A stretch of 24,905 nt of DNA from Cytophagales bacterium (GTDB lineage Bacteria > Bacteroidota > Bacteroidia > Cytophagales > Cyclobacteriaceae): NCBI GenBank assembly GCA_003504855.1, contig DNZD01000076.1, positions 1-24,905 on the forward strand, read 5' to 3'. A program made the translations under genes and the position numbers. How positions within the stretch are numbered: position 1 is the first letter of the stretch; every line of letters starts with the position of its first letter. The notes beneath the pieces are model-generated. The model did no database searches, was not told the DNA's origin, and saw nothing but the letters and a program-made list of their open reading frames with translations. This document shows, one piece after another, positions 15,181 to 22,947 of the stretch.

Positions 15181-15846
15181 TTATTGGAAAATGAAGTAAA
15201 CTGAAATGGTATTTGTATTCAGGTGTTTGATGGGGGCGCTATACACGCTGGCATCATTTCCCAGCATTTCGCTAATACCGCGTTGAAAGCGTATCTCCTG
15301 GGATAACTTGAAGAGCGGAAAATAAAAATCAAAACCGAATCCGGCATCCAGCGTTACGTTGCGGCTTTTGACACTGAGGTTGGCCGTGGTGGATTGAATG
15401 TCATTCTTACCAGAAGCCTCAAACGAAGGAGTGAATCCCCCCAGCATATACATCCTCACATTGCCCCGTCGTTGGGATTTGTACTTCAGCAGGACCGGAA
15501 ACTCCACCATGGTAGTTTCAATCAGTTGCTGCTTGGTGCTGTTGTTGGTGTAGTAGTAGGTGAGTTTGTGATTATAAAATCCAGCTTTGGGCATAATGCG
15601 CAAATCCAGCACATCATTGAATCGGAGGTTGACCAGGAAACCGAGGGAGAAGCCGGGAGAAAAGGAACCCTGAACTGAATGAACGGTATCGAATGATTGC
15701 GTGACAAAGCGATCGGCATATTTAAGTTCGTAGGCGGTGGTGTGAAGTCCGATCACGAAGCCGTAGGAAATTTTCCGACGATCCCATTCCGGATTGTTTC
15801 TGCGCGCCCACTTGAAGTGCTGCGCGTGCGACTCAACCACGAGCAA
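15181..15846 (-). CDS. porT: PorT family outer-membrane beta-barrel protein (start uncertain)
   Basis: The 221 residues form an eight-strand-type barrel: KISYGFVIGLHTTAYELKY, SPGFSLGFLVNLRFNDVLDL (about 62-81), VEFPVLLKYKSQR, then the closing NTISVYFIFQ. The style and the position directly after ubiE match porT, whose product is needed for type IX secretion in Bacteroidota. The listed start is a TTG at 15846, which would leave only MLVVESHAQ before the barrel. The frame stays open upstream to a stop at 15921-15919 and there encodes NKFVVLGFQIGLCLLLVVES followed by HAQ, a good signal peptide with cleavage after Ala. No ATG, GTG or TTG occurs in that extension. The true start is therefore probably a non-standard codon inside the ubiE end. 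Confidence 0.85.
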   Translation of the reverse strand: MLVVESHAQHFKWARRNNPEWDRRKISYGFVIGLHTTAYELKYADRFVTQSFDTVHSVQGSFSPGFSLGFLVNLRFNDVLDLRIMPKAGFYNHKLTYYYTNNSTKQQLIETTMVEFPVLLKYKSQRRGNVRMYMLGGFTPSFEASGKNDIQSTTANLSVKSRNVTLDAGFGFDFYFPLFKLSQEIRFQRGISEMLGNDASVYSAPIKHLNTNTISVYFIFQ

Positions 15847-15857
15847 CAGGCAAAGGC

Positions 15858-16577
15858 CTATTTGGAACCCCAGTACAACGAACTTATTCCGAAGGTGAGC
15901 GACTTGCTTTGAGGGTTTTTATAACCTACATCGGACAGAATCCTGATAAAATCCGGTCCATCAGGAAAAGCCTGAACGGATTCGGGAAGGTAGCTGTAAG
16001 CTGCCTGATCGCGCGAAACCCAACGGCCAATCAATGGCAAGATGGCGGTAAAATAAGCGTTGTACAACTGCTTCATCGGGAATTTTGTCGGTCGGGAGAA
16101 CTCCAAAACCACTACACGCCCACCCGGCCTTACCACCCGCAACATTTCCGACAAGCCACGTTCAAGGTCTTCAAAGTTTCGCACTCCAAATGCAACGATC
16201 ACGGCATCAAAAAAATTATCTTCAAAAGGAAGTTTCTCTGAGTCTCCGGAACGCAACTCAATGATTCCATCCAATTGACGGGCTTTCATCTTCTGACGGC
16301 CTACGTCCAGCATTCCCTCAGAAATATCCACGCCAATAACTTTGGTGGGATTCAGGCGCAACGCTTCCACCGCAAAATCCCCGGTACCCGTGGCTACATC
16401 CAGGATGGTCTTTGGCTGCAGGTCTTTCAACAAGGCAATGGCCTTCCGTCGCCACCGGATATCGATACCCAGGCTGAGAAAGTGATTCAGGAAGTCATAT
16501 TTGCCACTGATGCTGTCAAACATCCGGGCCACCTGTTGCTTCTTACTGCCGTTGTCTTCTTTGTAGGGAACTACCAC
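15858..16577 (-). CDS. ubiE: Demethylmenaquinone methyltransferase (UbiE/MenG)
   Basis: The 239-residue SAM-dependent enzyme carries out the last methylation of menaquinone. Family hallmarks are VVPYKEDNGSKKQQVARMFD (2-21), KYDFLNHFLSLGIDIRWRRK (26-45), the SAM motif ILDVATGTGDF (58-68), VDISEGML and FGVRNFEDLERGLSEMLRV, then GRWVSRDQAAYSYLPES. The frame extends upstream to 16712, but that part overlaps the OmpA gene and is not conserved in style. The GTG at 16577 gives the usual start just before VVPYK. It lies 37 bp after the OmpA stop and overlaps or abuts porT. Menaquinone is the respiratory quinone of this phylum; ubiquinone is not expected. Confidence 0.95.
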   Translation of the reverse strand: MVVPYKEDNGSKKQQVARMFDSISGKYDFLNHFLSLGIDIRWRRKAIALLKDLQPKTILDVATGTGDFAVEALRLNPTKVIGVDISEGMLDVGRQKMKARQLDGIIELRSGDSEKLPFEDNFFDAVIVAFGVRNFEDLERGLSEMLRVVRPGGRVVVLEFSRPTKFPMKQLYNAYFTAILPLIGRWVSRDQAAYSYLPESVQAFPDGPDFIRILSDVGYKNPQSKSLTFGISSLYWGSK

Positions 16578-16614
16578 GCTGACGAAGTTTGAATTACGAT
16601 GCGATTTACCACTT

Positions 16615-18060
16615 TTAATTGTTAATAACCCGTACCTCCACCCTTCTGTTTCGGGCCATTTTTTCTTTTTTGCCCGAATCCGGAATTCGCGGTTTACGGG
16701 AGCCAAAGGCAATGATCTTCATTCGGCTGGCTGGTATCCCGGCTGCCTGCATGATCGCCTTCACTGCTTCCGCGCGCCGTTGCGCCAGGGCATCGTTCAG
16801 GGCTTCTGTACCCACCGCATCGGTATGGCCATCGATCTCCAAGTTCGATCCGGCAGGCAGTTGTTGCGCGAACCAACGGATGCTGTCCAATGACGATGGA
16901 GGCAACGTCGCCTCACCGTACGCAAAATGAAGGAGCAACTCCTTCACAACTACCGGCGATTCTTTAATAACTACATCACGTTGTAGTTCAACGGGAAGTT
17001 GAATCAAATAAATATCTTCTTTGCCAAATCCGCCAGGCCGCTCAGAAGCAAAATACGCCCGCTTGCCATCGCGGGTGCTTACCCAATAGCTGTCGTGATG
17101 GGGTGTGTTGATGGGTGCACCCAAATTCAATGCGGGCGTCCAGGATCCTTTTTCCAGTAATGACCGGAAGAGATCATAGCCACCCATGCTGTTATGACCG
17201 CGTGAACTGAAGTAGAGGGCATAGCCATCATTGTCGAGAAAGGGACTGTCTTCATCCCATTCGGTGTTAATGGATGGGCCCAGGTTTTTAGCCGGAAGCC
17301 AGGCACCATTTTGACCTTTCTCGATCAGGTAAAGGTCAGATCCACCCAATCCACCCGGTCGCTCGCTCGCTACAATCAATTTTTTGCCATCGGCGGAAAC
17401 GGTCAATGAAGATTCGCGATACTGTGTATTCACCGGATAGGGCAGTCGCTGTGGTGTGATCCATTGCGTGCCATTGAAATCGCTCACGAGAATATCGCCA
17501 CCGTTCTCATCGGTGTACAAATAAATATGTTTACCATCGGCTGACAACGCAACTGCAGAATTGTGATAAGCATTATTGATGGGTTTGCCCATGTTGCTGA
17601 CATTCTTCCAGCTGTTCCCTTCCGGGCGTGCCACCCACACATCTTCGTACGGGCGTCCATCACTGTACAGTTGGCTGCTGGTATTTCCCTGCAACCGCCG
17701 GGAGGTAAATACCATTATCGTTTCATCGGCATTCACCGCCGGTGCATACTCCTCCTCTGTAGAGTTAATACCTGCTCCGAGGTTGGTGATGGTGTAGTTG
17801 CGGGGCGCCGCCATCAGTTTCTGTCCGGATTCACATTCTGTGATGCGCTTCTCCACATCCCAGTGGCCTGGCTTTACAGATTGGGCATTGAGTTTGGGCA
17901 TCAGGCTCCGGAAGACCACCAGTGCAGAGTCAAATTTTGACTGCTGCTGCAAGCCGAGTCCCTTGCGATACAAATCCTGTACCGACTTACCCTGCTGGCC
18001 ATTAACCAACCCGGGAATCGTCATCAGTAAGCCCACCCAAAGTGTCTTCAAACTGCTCAT
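16615..18060 (-). CDS. OmpA-family protein with PD40/TolB-like repeats (PorE-like)
   Basis: From the ATG at 18060 the protein has 481 residues: a signal peptide (1-21, no lipobox Cys), a short TPR-like helical part (about 24-75), then a beta-propeller with PD40 repeats such as SADGKKLIVASERPGGLGGS (223-242) and related copies near 276-302 and 330-356. A C-terminal OmpA peptidoglycan-binding domain follows (about 372-481; EIDGHTDAVG near 408-417). The architecture resembles PorE of the type IX secretion system. However, it lacks a visible carboxypeptidase-regulatory domain and a lipid anchor and is shorter, so it may be a paralogue. A TTG at 18069 is a less likely start. It heads the ubiE-porT-SDR run and diverges from engB. 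Confidence 0.88.
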   Translation of the reverse strand: MSSLKTLWVGLLMTIPGLVNGQQGKSVQDLYRKGLGLQQQSKFDSALVVFRSLMPKLNAQSVKPGHWDVEKRITECESGQKLMAAPRNYTITNLGAGINSTEEEYAPAVNADETIMVFTSRRLQGNTSSQLYSDGRPYEDVWVARPEGNSWKNVSNMGKPINNAYHNSAVALSADGKHIYLYTDENGGDILVSDFNGTQWITPQRLPYPVNTQYRESSLTVSADGKKLIVASERPGGLGGSDLYLIEKGQNGAWLPAKNLGPSINTEWDEDSPFLDNDGYALYFSSRGHNSMGGYDLFRSLLEKGSWTPALNLGAPINTPHHDSYWVSTRDGKRAYFASERPGGFGKEDIYLIQLPVELQRDVVIKESPVVVKELLLHFAYGEATLPPSSLDSIRWFAQQLPAGSNLEIDGHTDAVGTEALNDALAQRRAEAVKAIMQAAGIPASRMKIIAFGSRKPRIPDSGKKEKMARNRRVEVRVINN

Positions 18061-18104
18061 GCGGGCCAAAGTTCGGCAAATTAAAATTCACGGGGCTTAA
18101 TGAA

Positions 18105-18112
18105 TACCTTTG
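18105..18112 (+). promoter_or_regulatory. Promoter -7 box immediately upstream of engB
   Basis: TACCTTTG matches TAnnTTTG exactly and is followed by CGGCT and the ATG at 18118. Transcription would start at or next to the start codon, giving a leaderless or nearly leaderless mRNA. It also argues against the upstream in-frame ATG at 18100, which would precede the transcript. Confidence 0.55.
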
Positions 18113-18117
18113 CGGCT

Positions 18118-18714
18118 ATGGTGATCAAGTCTGCAGAATTTGTAATGAGCAACACGGACCCGTCGAAATGTCCGGAAGGGCGCCGGGATGAATTTGCGTT
18201 CATTGGCCGATCTAACGTTGGCAAATCTTCCCTCATCAATTTGCTCATGGACCGCAAGAGCCTGGCCAAGACTTCTTCCACGCCGGGAAAAACACAGACC
18301 ATCAACCACTATATCATCAACAACAAGTGGTATCTGGTGGATTTGCCTGGCTACGGGTATGCAAATACGCCCAAAGAGATGAAATACGTGTTTGGCGGGA
18401 TGATTGCCACTTATTTGAAAAAGCGTACAAACCTGATCACCACGTTCGTTCTGCTTGACCCCAGGCATAACCCACAGCCGATCGACCTGGATTTCATCCG
18501 CTGGATGGGAGAACAGCAGCTGCCATTTGCCCTGGTCTTTACCAAAACTGATAAGCTGACCCGCCACGATCTCAATATGTCGCTGAAGACATGGACAGAA
18601 GCACTTCAGGAGACCTGGGAGGAACTCCCACCCCTGTTTATCACGTCAGCTGAAAAGCGTGTGGGTCGTGAGGAGTTGCTCAAGTACATCGGCACACTTT
18701 TGTCCAAGTATTAA
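18118..18714 (+). CDS. engB: Ribosome-biogenesis GTPase EngB (YsxC/YihA)
   Basis: The 198-residue TRAFAC GTPase helps assemble the large ribosomal subunit. G1 is GRSNVGKSS (30-38), G2 lies around TSSTPGKTQ (52-60), G3 is DLPGYG (75-80), G4 is TKTD (142-145) and G5 is TSA near residue 182. The family openings (SAEFVMSNTDPSKCPEG, then EFAFIGRSN) are all present, and the length is standard (about 195-200). I chose the ATG at 18118 rather than 18100 because the -7 box TACCTTTG lies between them. It may be cotranscribed with the DUF5606 gene, although that gene has its own -7 box. Confidence 0.95.
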   Translation: MVIKSAEFVMSNTDPSKCPEGRRDEFAFIGRSNVGKSSLINLLMDRKSLAKTSSTPGKTQTINHYIINNKWYLVDLPGYGYANTPKEMKYVFGGMIATYLKKRTNLITTFVLLDPRHNPQPIDLDFIRWMGEQQLPFALVFTKTDKLTRHDLNMSLKTWTEALQETWEELPPLFITSAEKRVGREELLKYIGTLLSKY

Positions 18715-18727
18715 ATCATTATTTTTG
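18699..18727 (+). promoter_or_regulatory. Promoter for the DUF5606 gene
   Basis: TTTG at 18699-18702 and TATTTTTG at 18720-18727 match the Bacteroidota -33 and -7 elements. They are 17 bp apart, slightly shorter than the usual 19-21. The gene begins 24 bases after the -7 box. The -33 element lies inside the end of engB. Confidence 0.45.
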
Positions 18728-18750
18728 TGCGCTATTAACAACAAGGCTGT

Positions 18751-19164
18751 ATGGAATTGAAAGAATTGGCGAGTGTATCCGGTAAAGGAGGACTCTATCG
18801 CATTGTTAAACCCGGCAAGACCTCTGTATTACTGGAGTCGTTGGATGAAGCCAAAACCCGTCTGGTGGCCAGCACCAGCCACCGCCTTTCGCTGCTGGAC
18901 GAAATCTCCATCTATACCAACACCAAAGAGGGCACAACACCACTTCGGGATGTGTTGTCGAAAATTAAAGCCAACTACAACAATGATCCTGGTGTTGACG
19001 GCAACTCAGATCCTGCCGAACTGAAGGCCTTCCTGAAATCAGTACTACCTGAGTATGATGAGGCGCGGGTGTACGTCTCGGACATCAAGAAGCTGGTGAA
19101 GTGGTATGCTACCATTTTACAGTACGCACCCGAGGTTCTGGAGACCCCTGCGAAAGCAAGCTAA
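18751..19164 (+). CDS. DUF5606 domain protein
   Basis: The protein has 137 residues. The N-terminal half (MELKELASVSGKGGLYRIVK, then SVLLESLDEAKTRLVAS and EISIYTNTKEG) is characteristic of DUF5606, a small Bacteroidota family of unknown function. The second half is helical (TPLRDVLSKIKANYNN, SDPAELKAFLKSVLPEYDE, VSDIKKLVKWYATILQ). There is no signal peptide or membrane segment, so it is cytoplasmic. It follows engB by 36 bp with its own -7 box and converges on fbp with an 18-bp gap. I cannot propose a reaction. Confidence 0.88.
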   Translation: MELKELASVSGKGGLYRIVKPGKTSVLLESLDEAKTRLVASTSHRLSLLDEISIYTNTKEGTTPLRDVLSKIKANYNNDPGVDGNSDPAELKAFLKSVLPEYDEARVYVSDIKKLVKWYATILQYAPEVLETPAKAS

Positions 19165-19182
19165 CCCCGATCTGGTCAGGTT

Positions 19183-20175
19183 CTATCTGGCAAACTCTTC
19201 TGCCTTTTCCACCATTTTCACTGAACCCACGTAAAAAGGTGTTCGTTGGTGTAGCGTGGTAGGTTGAATATCAAGGATCCTTCCTTTTCCATCGGTGGCC
19301 CTTCCCCCTGCCTGCTCGGCAATAAATGACAGCGCATTGCACTCGTACATCAACCTCAGTTTTCCTTCAGGCTGCTTTGGGGTGGCCGGATAAATGTAAA
19401 TACCTCCCTTCAGCATATTGCGGTGAAAGTCCGCCACCAGCGAGCCAATGTAACGGCCAACGTACTTCCCATCCGACTTGCAGTAGTTCAGGTATTGGGT
19501 GACGGAAGCGGGAAAAGTGTTGGCCGATCCTTCATTCACAGAAAATATTTTTCCATCCAATGGCATCTTCATGTCGGGATGTGACAGGAAGTATTCTCCC
19601 AGGGTAGGCTCATACGTAAAGCCGTTCACCCCATGGCCGGTCGTGTACACCAACATGGTAGAAGACCCATACAGGATATATCCGGAGGCCACCTGTTCAC
19701 TGCCCTTTTGTAAAATATCTATTTCGGCAATGGGCGTACCTACCGGACTCTTTCTCCGGTATACTGAAAATATCGTTCCGATGGAGACATTGACATCGAT
19801 ATTGGATGATCCATCAAGCGGGTCGATGGCAATAACATACCGGCCTTCATTGTTAAGGTCTACATAGGACTCAGACTCCTCTGAAATTAGCGCGCATACT
19901 TCTCCACCTTTAGACAGCGCCCTGGTAAAACGAATATTGGCCAGCACATCCAATTTCTGCTGTTCATCACCGGCAGAATTCTGGGAACCCAGCGCACCCA
20001 TGATGTCGATGAGTCCCGCCTTGTTGACTTCCCGGTTCACCACCTTGGAGGCAAGTGCGATGTCACGCAAGAGTTGAGAGAGTTCACCGCTGGCGTATTG
20101 AAATTGCTCCTGGTTATTCTTGATAAACCGGTCCAGGGCTATACCGATCGAATGTGCGATGCGTGACTGTTCCAT
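19183..20175 (-). CDS. fbp: Fructose-1,6-bisphosphatase, class I
   Basis: The 330-residue enzyme hydrolyses fructose 1,6-bisphosphate to fructose 6-phosphate in gluconeogenesis. The metal-binding core is visible: SEE (98-100), [20 protein letters not shown] (117-136) with Asp118 and Asp121, and the C-terminal [16 protein letters not shown] segment that holds the last metal-ligand Glu. The N-terminal helices ([17 protein letters not shown]) match the class I family, whose usual length is 330-340. It is divergent from the aspartate kinase gene. A well-matched promoter lies at 20236-20207. Confidence 0.97.
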   Translation of the reverse strand: MEQSRIAHSIGIALDRFIKNNQEQFQYASGELSQLLRDIALASKVVNREVNKAGLIDIMGALGSQNSAGDEQQKLDVLANIRFTRALSKGGEVCALISEESESYVDLNNEGRYVIAIDPLDGSSNIDVNVSIGTIFSVYRRKSPVGTPIAEIDILQKGSEQVASGYILYGSSTMLVYTTGHGVNGFTYEPTLGEYFLSHPDMKMPLDGKIFSVNEGSANTFPASVTQYLNYCKSDGKYVGRYIGSLVADFHRNMLKGGIYIYPATPKQPEGKLRLMYECNALSFIAEQAGGRATDGKGRILDIQPTTLHQRTPFYVGSVKMVEKAEEFAR

Positions 20176-20206
20176 AAAATGCTTATTTCGGGCGATATTG
20201 CATCGA

Positions 20207-20236
20207 CAAAGGTACAGCGCAATCGATTTAGAACAA
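20207..20236 (-). promoter_or_regulatory. Promoter for fbp
   Basis: On the minus strand TTG (20236-20234) is followed after exactly 19 bp by TACCTTTG (20214-20207), matching the -33 and TAnnTTTG elements at standard spacing. The ATG lies 31 bases downstream. This is the best-formed promoter in the window. Confidence 0.6.
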
Positions 20237-20258
20237 TCAAAAAGCGGGATTTATCACG

Positions 20259-21503
20259 ATGAAGGTATTTAAGTTTGGCGGTGCCTCTGTGCGGCATGCC
20301 ACCGCCATCAGACAAGTAGGAAACCTCCTAAAACGCTATTCCGGTGAGCCCACGCTGGTCGTTATTTCTGCCATGGGCAAAACCACCAACGCACTGGAGC
20401 GGGTAGCTGAGGCCCTGCATCGCAAGCAATCTCCATCTGGTGAAATTGAAGCCCTCGTCGCATATCACCAGGAGGTTATTGCCGGCCTTCTCCCGGAAAA
20501 CCATCCTATTGCCAACGAGGTTAAAAACCTGTTTGTCGACTTGCCGCACTGGGCTGAAAAGTCATTGGGTTTTGATGCGTTGTATGACCAGGTCGTTTCT
20601 ACCGGAGAACTTGTTTCTACCAAAATTGTATCCGCCTTTCTGGAACAACAAAACCTGCCCGTGAAGTGGGTAGATGCGCGTCAATACATTGTTTCTGATA
20701 ATACGTATCGGGAAGGAAAAGTAGATTGGGATGCGACCCGCAAATTATGCCAATCTCTTCCTGGCCTGATGAACACTGGCATCGTGGTAACGCAGGGATT
20801 TATTGCCAAAAGCAAAGAAGGACTCACTACCACGCTCGGGCGCGAGGGTTCAGATTATACCGCAGCCATTTTTGCAGCGTGTCTGGGTGCTGAATCAGTA
20901 ACCATCTGGAAGGATGTGCCCGGCGTCATGAACGCTGATCCCAAGCGACTACCCGATGCGATCACCTTTGACGAACTTCCTTTCCGTGAGGCCGCAGAGA
21001 TGACCTATTATGGGGCGTCGGTGATTCACCCCAAGACCATCAAGCCACTTGCCAACCACGGTATACCATTACTCGTTAAGAATTTTGACAACCCCGATCT
21101 GCCCGGTACAAAAATTTATGAAACCAAAGTAGATCAACTTCCACCGCTGATTGTATTCAAGGACAATCAATGCCTGATCTCCTGCCGGGTGACGGATTAT
21201 ACTTTCATCCACGAAGAACAGCTCAGTCTGATTTTCACAGCGTTGTCTGAATTGGATATCCGGATTAACCTGATGCAGAACTCAGATATTTCATTCTCTA
21301 TTGTTGTGGACTTCCGGGAAGACAAAGTTCTGAATCTGATACAACGTCTGTCGTCCATCTTTCAGGTATATTACAATACCGGACTAACCCTGATTACCGT
21401 GAAGAACTATGACACCAGGACATTTGATGCTTACCGCAAAAAACCTGGCGTATTACTTGAACAATCAAGCCGAAGTACGCTACAGGTATTGATCAAGCCT
21501 TAG
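20259..21503 (+). CDS. lysC: Aspartate kinase
   Basis: The 414-residue monofunctional aspartokinase makes aspartyl phosphate, the first step to lysine, threonine, methionine and diaminopimelate. It shows KFGGASV (5-11), VVSTGELVSTKIVSAFL (about 112-128), TTTLGREGSDYTAA (about 193-206) and IWKDVPGVMNADP (about 217-229). The ACT-type regulatory domain follows (about 300-400; the paired ACT strands include LDIRINLMQNSDISFSIVVD). There is no fused homoserine dehydrogenase. The 11 terminal bases overlap the 3' end of the convergent phosphatase gene. Which end product inhibits it cannot be read from the sequence. Confidence 0.95.
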   Translation: MKVFKFGGASVRHATAIRQVGNLLKRYSGEPTLVVISAMGKTTNALERVAEALHRKQSPSGEIEALVAYHQEVIAGLLPENHPIANEVKNLFVDLPHWAEKSLGFDALYDQVVSTGELVSTKIVSAFLEQQNLPVKWVDARQYIVSDNTYREGKVDWDATRKLCQSLPGLMNTGIVVTQGFIAKSKEGLTTTLGREGSDYTAAIFAACLGAESVTIWKDVPGVMNADPKRLPDAITFDELPFREAAEMTYYGASVIHPKTIKPLANHGIPLLVKNFDNPDLPGTKIYETKVDQLPPLIVFKDNQCLISCRVTDYTFIHEEQLSLIFTALSELDIRINLMQNSDISFSIVVDFREDKVLNLIQRLSSIFQVYYNTGLTLITVKNYDTRTFDAYRKKPGVLLEQSSRSTLQVLIKP

Positions 21504-21960
21504 TCAAAGAATCGATCAGAGGTCCCACCGAACGGCGCAGGATATCATAGACTTCCTGAAATTCCTCTTCACCACCGGTATAGGGATCAGGAACATCGGC
21601 ACCTCGGTCGACAGGATCGTAAGACCGCATCATTTTTATCTTATCCTGATAACTCTTCCCTTCAGGCAACCGAAGCAGGTTCATCCGGTTGCTGGCGTCC
21701 ATAGGTAAAATAAGGTCAAATTTCTTAAAGTCTGCCGCTTCAAATTGACGGCCCACATGTTGAATGCTGGTACCATTCCGCGCTGCATTGGCGATGGTGC
21801 GTGGGTCTGGCGGATCTCCCACGTGGTAATTGGCCGTACCGCAGGATTCGGCACAAAACTTATCGGTCAGTCCGCGTCGTTGGATTTCTTCATTAAAAAT
21901 CGCCTCAGCCAGTGGCGATCGGCAAATGTTACCAAGGCAGACAAAGAGAATTTTGGTCAT
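21493..21960 (-). CDS. Low-molecular-weight protein tyrosine phosphatase
   Basis: The 155-residue enzyme has the P-loop CLGNICRS (8-15: nucleophile Cys8, Arg14) right after an N-terminal beta strand, and the general-acid motif DPYTGG (125-130, Asp125). AESCGTANYHVGDPPDPR (37-54) is typical. These cytosolic phosphatases dephosphorylate phosphotyrosine in proteins; in some species they control exopolysaccharide synthesis, but no kinase or polysaccharide gene is here. Arsenate reductases of the related ArsC fold have extra cysteines, which are absent at the matching sites. The 3' end overlaps lysC by 11 bp. Confidence 0.93.
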   Translation of the reverse strand: MTKILFVCLGNICRSPLAEAIFNEEIQRRGLTDKFCAESCGTANYHVGDPPDPRTIANAARNGTSIQHVGRQFEAADFKKFDLILPMDASNRMNLLRLPEGKSYQDKIKMMRSYDPVDRGADVPDPYTGGEEEFQEVYDILRRSVGPLIDSLTKA

Positions 21961-21971
21961 TCAACAGGTTT

Positions 21972-21988
21972 TGGTCAAAAATAGACCA
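21972..21988 (-). promoter_or_regulatory. Promoter -7 box within a TGGTC/GACCA dyad, upstream of the phosphatase gene
   Basis: TGGTC (21972-21976) and GACCA (21984-21988) form a 5-bp dyad around AAAAATA. Read on the minus strand the centre is TATTTTTG (21983-21976), an exact TAnnTTTG box 15 bases before the ATG at 21960. The 13-mer TGGTCAAAAATAG is identical to 334-346 in the MocR intergenic region. Confidence 0.45.
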
Positions 21989-22056
21989 GATCAAGGTTAC
22001 TCTTGCGAAGCACCATGTATATAATTATGCATAGTACTTTTTTTCCGCCTTTTGAT

Positions 22057-22084
22057 GAAACGGCCCCTAACGTGGGGTCGTTTC
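22057..22084. terminator. Orphan hairpin in a divergent intergenic region
   Basis: GAAACGGCCCC (22057-22067) pairs with GGGGTCGTTTC (22074-22084), an 11-bp stem with one G-T pair and a six-base loop. It is terminator-shaped, but the phosphatase and hydratase genes both point away from it, so no known transcript ends here. The rest of 21989-22144 shows no clear gene; a TTTTTTT run (22038-22044) precedes the stem. Confidence 0.4.
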
Positions 22085-22144
22085 TCATTTCCCGCTATAC
22101 CGAATGCGTTTCCGCTGATGTAACTTGCGTGAAAATCAGCCAAC

Positions 22145-22918
22145 ATGGAATTCATTAAAGTCAATGACCAGGTAGCGCCGCTCGTTGCGCTCATCGAACT
22201 CTACCGCCCCAAAGAACTCAACGCACTCAATCCACAGTTGATGCAGGAAGTGCGTGACACCTTGCAGCGGCTGGACCAGGATGAAAAAGTGCGGGTCATT
22301 ATCATTACCGGCAATGAACAAGCCTTTGCTGCCGGCGCGGACATCAAGCAAATGGCAGACAAGTCTGCGATCGACATGCAGCTGCTGGATCAGTTCAGCA
22401 CCTGGGAACAGATTCGCAAGACCAAGAAACCGATCATTGCAGCGGTGTCCGGTTTTGCGCTGGGAGGCGGTTGTGAATTTGCTATGACCTGTGATATGAT
22501 CATTGCATCAGAGACAGCAAAATTTGGTCAGCCAGAAATAAAAATTGGTACAATACCCGGTGCTGGTGGCACCCAGCGACTTACGAAGGCACTGGGCAAA
22601 GCCAAAGCCATGGAGCTGATCCTCACGGGCCGGTTCTTGTCGGCTGAAGAAGCGCACCAACGGGGCCTGGTAATCAAAGTGGTACCGGTTGAATTTTATC
22701 TGAAGGAAGCCATTGCCCTGGCCGCCGAAATTGCCGCCATGTCACCGGTGGCAGTACAACTCGCCAAAGAATCCATTAATCGTTCTTATGAGACCTTGCT
22801 TGACGAGGGCTTGATGTTCGAGCGCAAGAATTTCTACCTGACTTTCGCCAGCGAAGATCAGAAAGAAGGCATGAAGGCATTCATAGAAAAAAGAAAGCCT
22901 GTGTTCCGTGGACGGTAA
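22145..22918 (+). CDS. Enoyl-CoA hydratase
   Basis: This 257-residue crotonase adds water to trans-2-enoyl-CoA in beta-oxidation or amino-acid catabolism. Both catalytic glutamates are present: Glu111 in ALGGGCEFAM and Glu131 in GQPEIKIGTIPGAGGTQRL. The oxyanion-hole segment FAAGADIKQM (61-70) is also present. This separates it from the isomerase-like crotonase at 1217. Length and motifs match the mitochondrial-type hydratase group (PaaF/FadB1-like), but the chain-length preference cannot be read. The start is the ATG at 22145. The last codons and stop are embedded in a hairpin shared with the convergent DUF6588 gene. Confidence 0.95.
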   Translation: MEFIKVNDQVAPLVALIELYRPKELNALNPQLMQEVRDTLQRLDQDEKVRVIIITGNEQAFAAGADIKQMADKSAIDMQLLDQFSTWEQIRKTKKPIIAAVSGFALGGGCEFAMTCDMIIASETAKFGQPEIKIGTIPGAGGTQRLTKALGKAKAMELILTGRFLSAEEAHQRGLVIKVVPVEFYLKEAIALAAEIAAMSPVAVQLAKESINRSYETLLDEGLMFERKNFYLTFASEDQKEGMKAFIEKRKPVFRGR

Positions 22919-22928
22919 CACAGGCTTT
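22894..22928. terminator. Bidirectional terminator overlapping the hydratase stop codon
   Basis: AAAGCCTGTGTT (22894-22905) pairs with AACACAGGCTTT (22917-22928). CCG/CGG adds three more pairs inside, with a TGGA loop and one bulged T. The stop codon TAA (22916-22918) is inside the right arm. Both ends are A/T-rich, as expected for a terminator working on both strands between convergent genes 29 bp apart. Confidence 0.75.
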
Positions 22929-22947
22929 GAATTATTGAGTGGCTTAT

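Noticed and set aside
16578..16712. Upstream extension of the ubiE frame
   Set aside because: It overlaps the OmpA gene and does not resemble UbiE; the usual N-terminus begins at the GTG at 16577.
22027..22164. Short plus-strand open frame (about 45 codons) through the orphan hairpin
   Set aside because: It overlaps the hydratase start out of frame and has no signal, repeat or domain feature.
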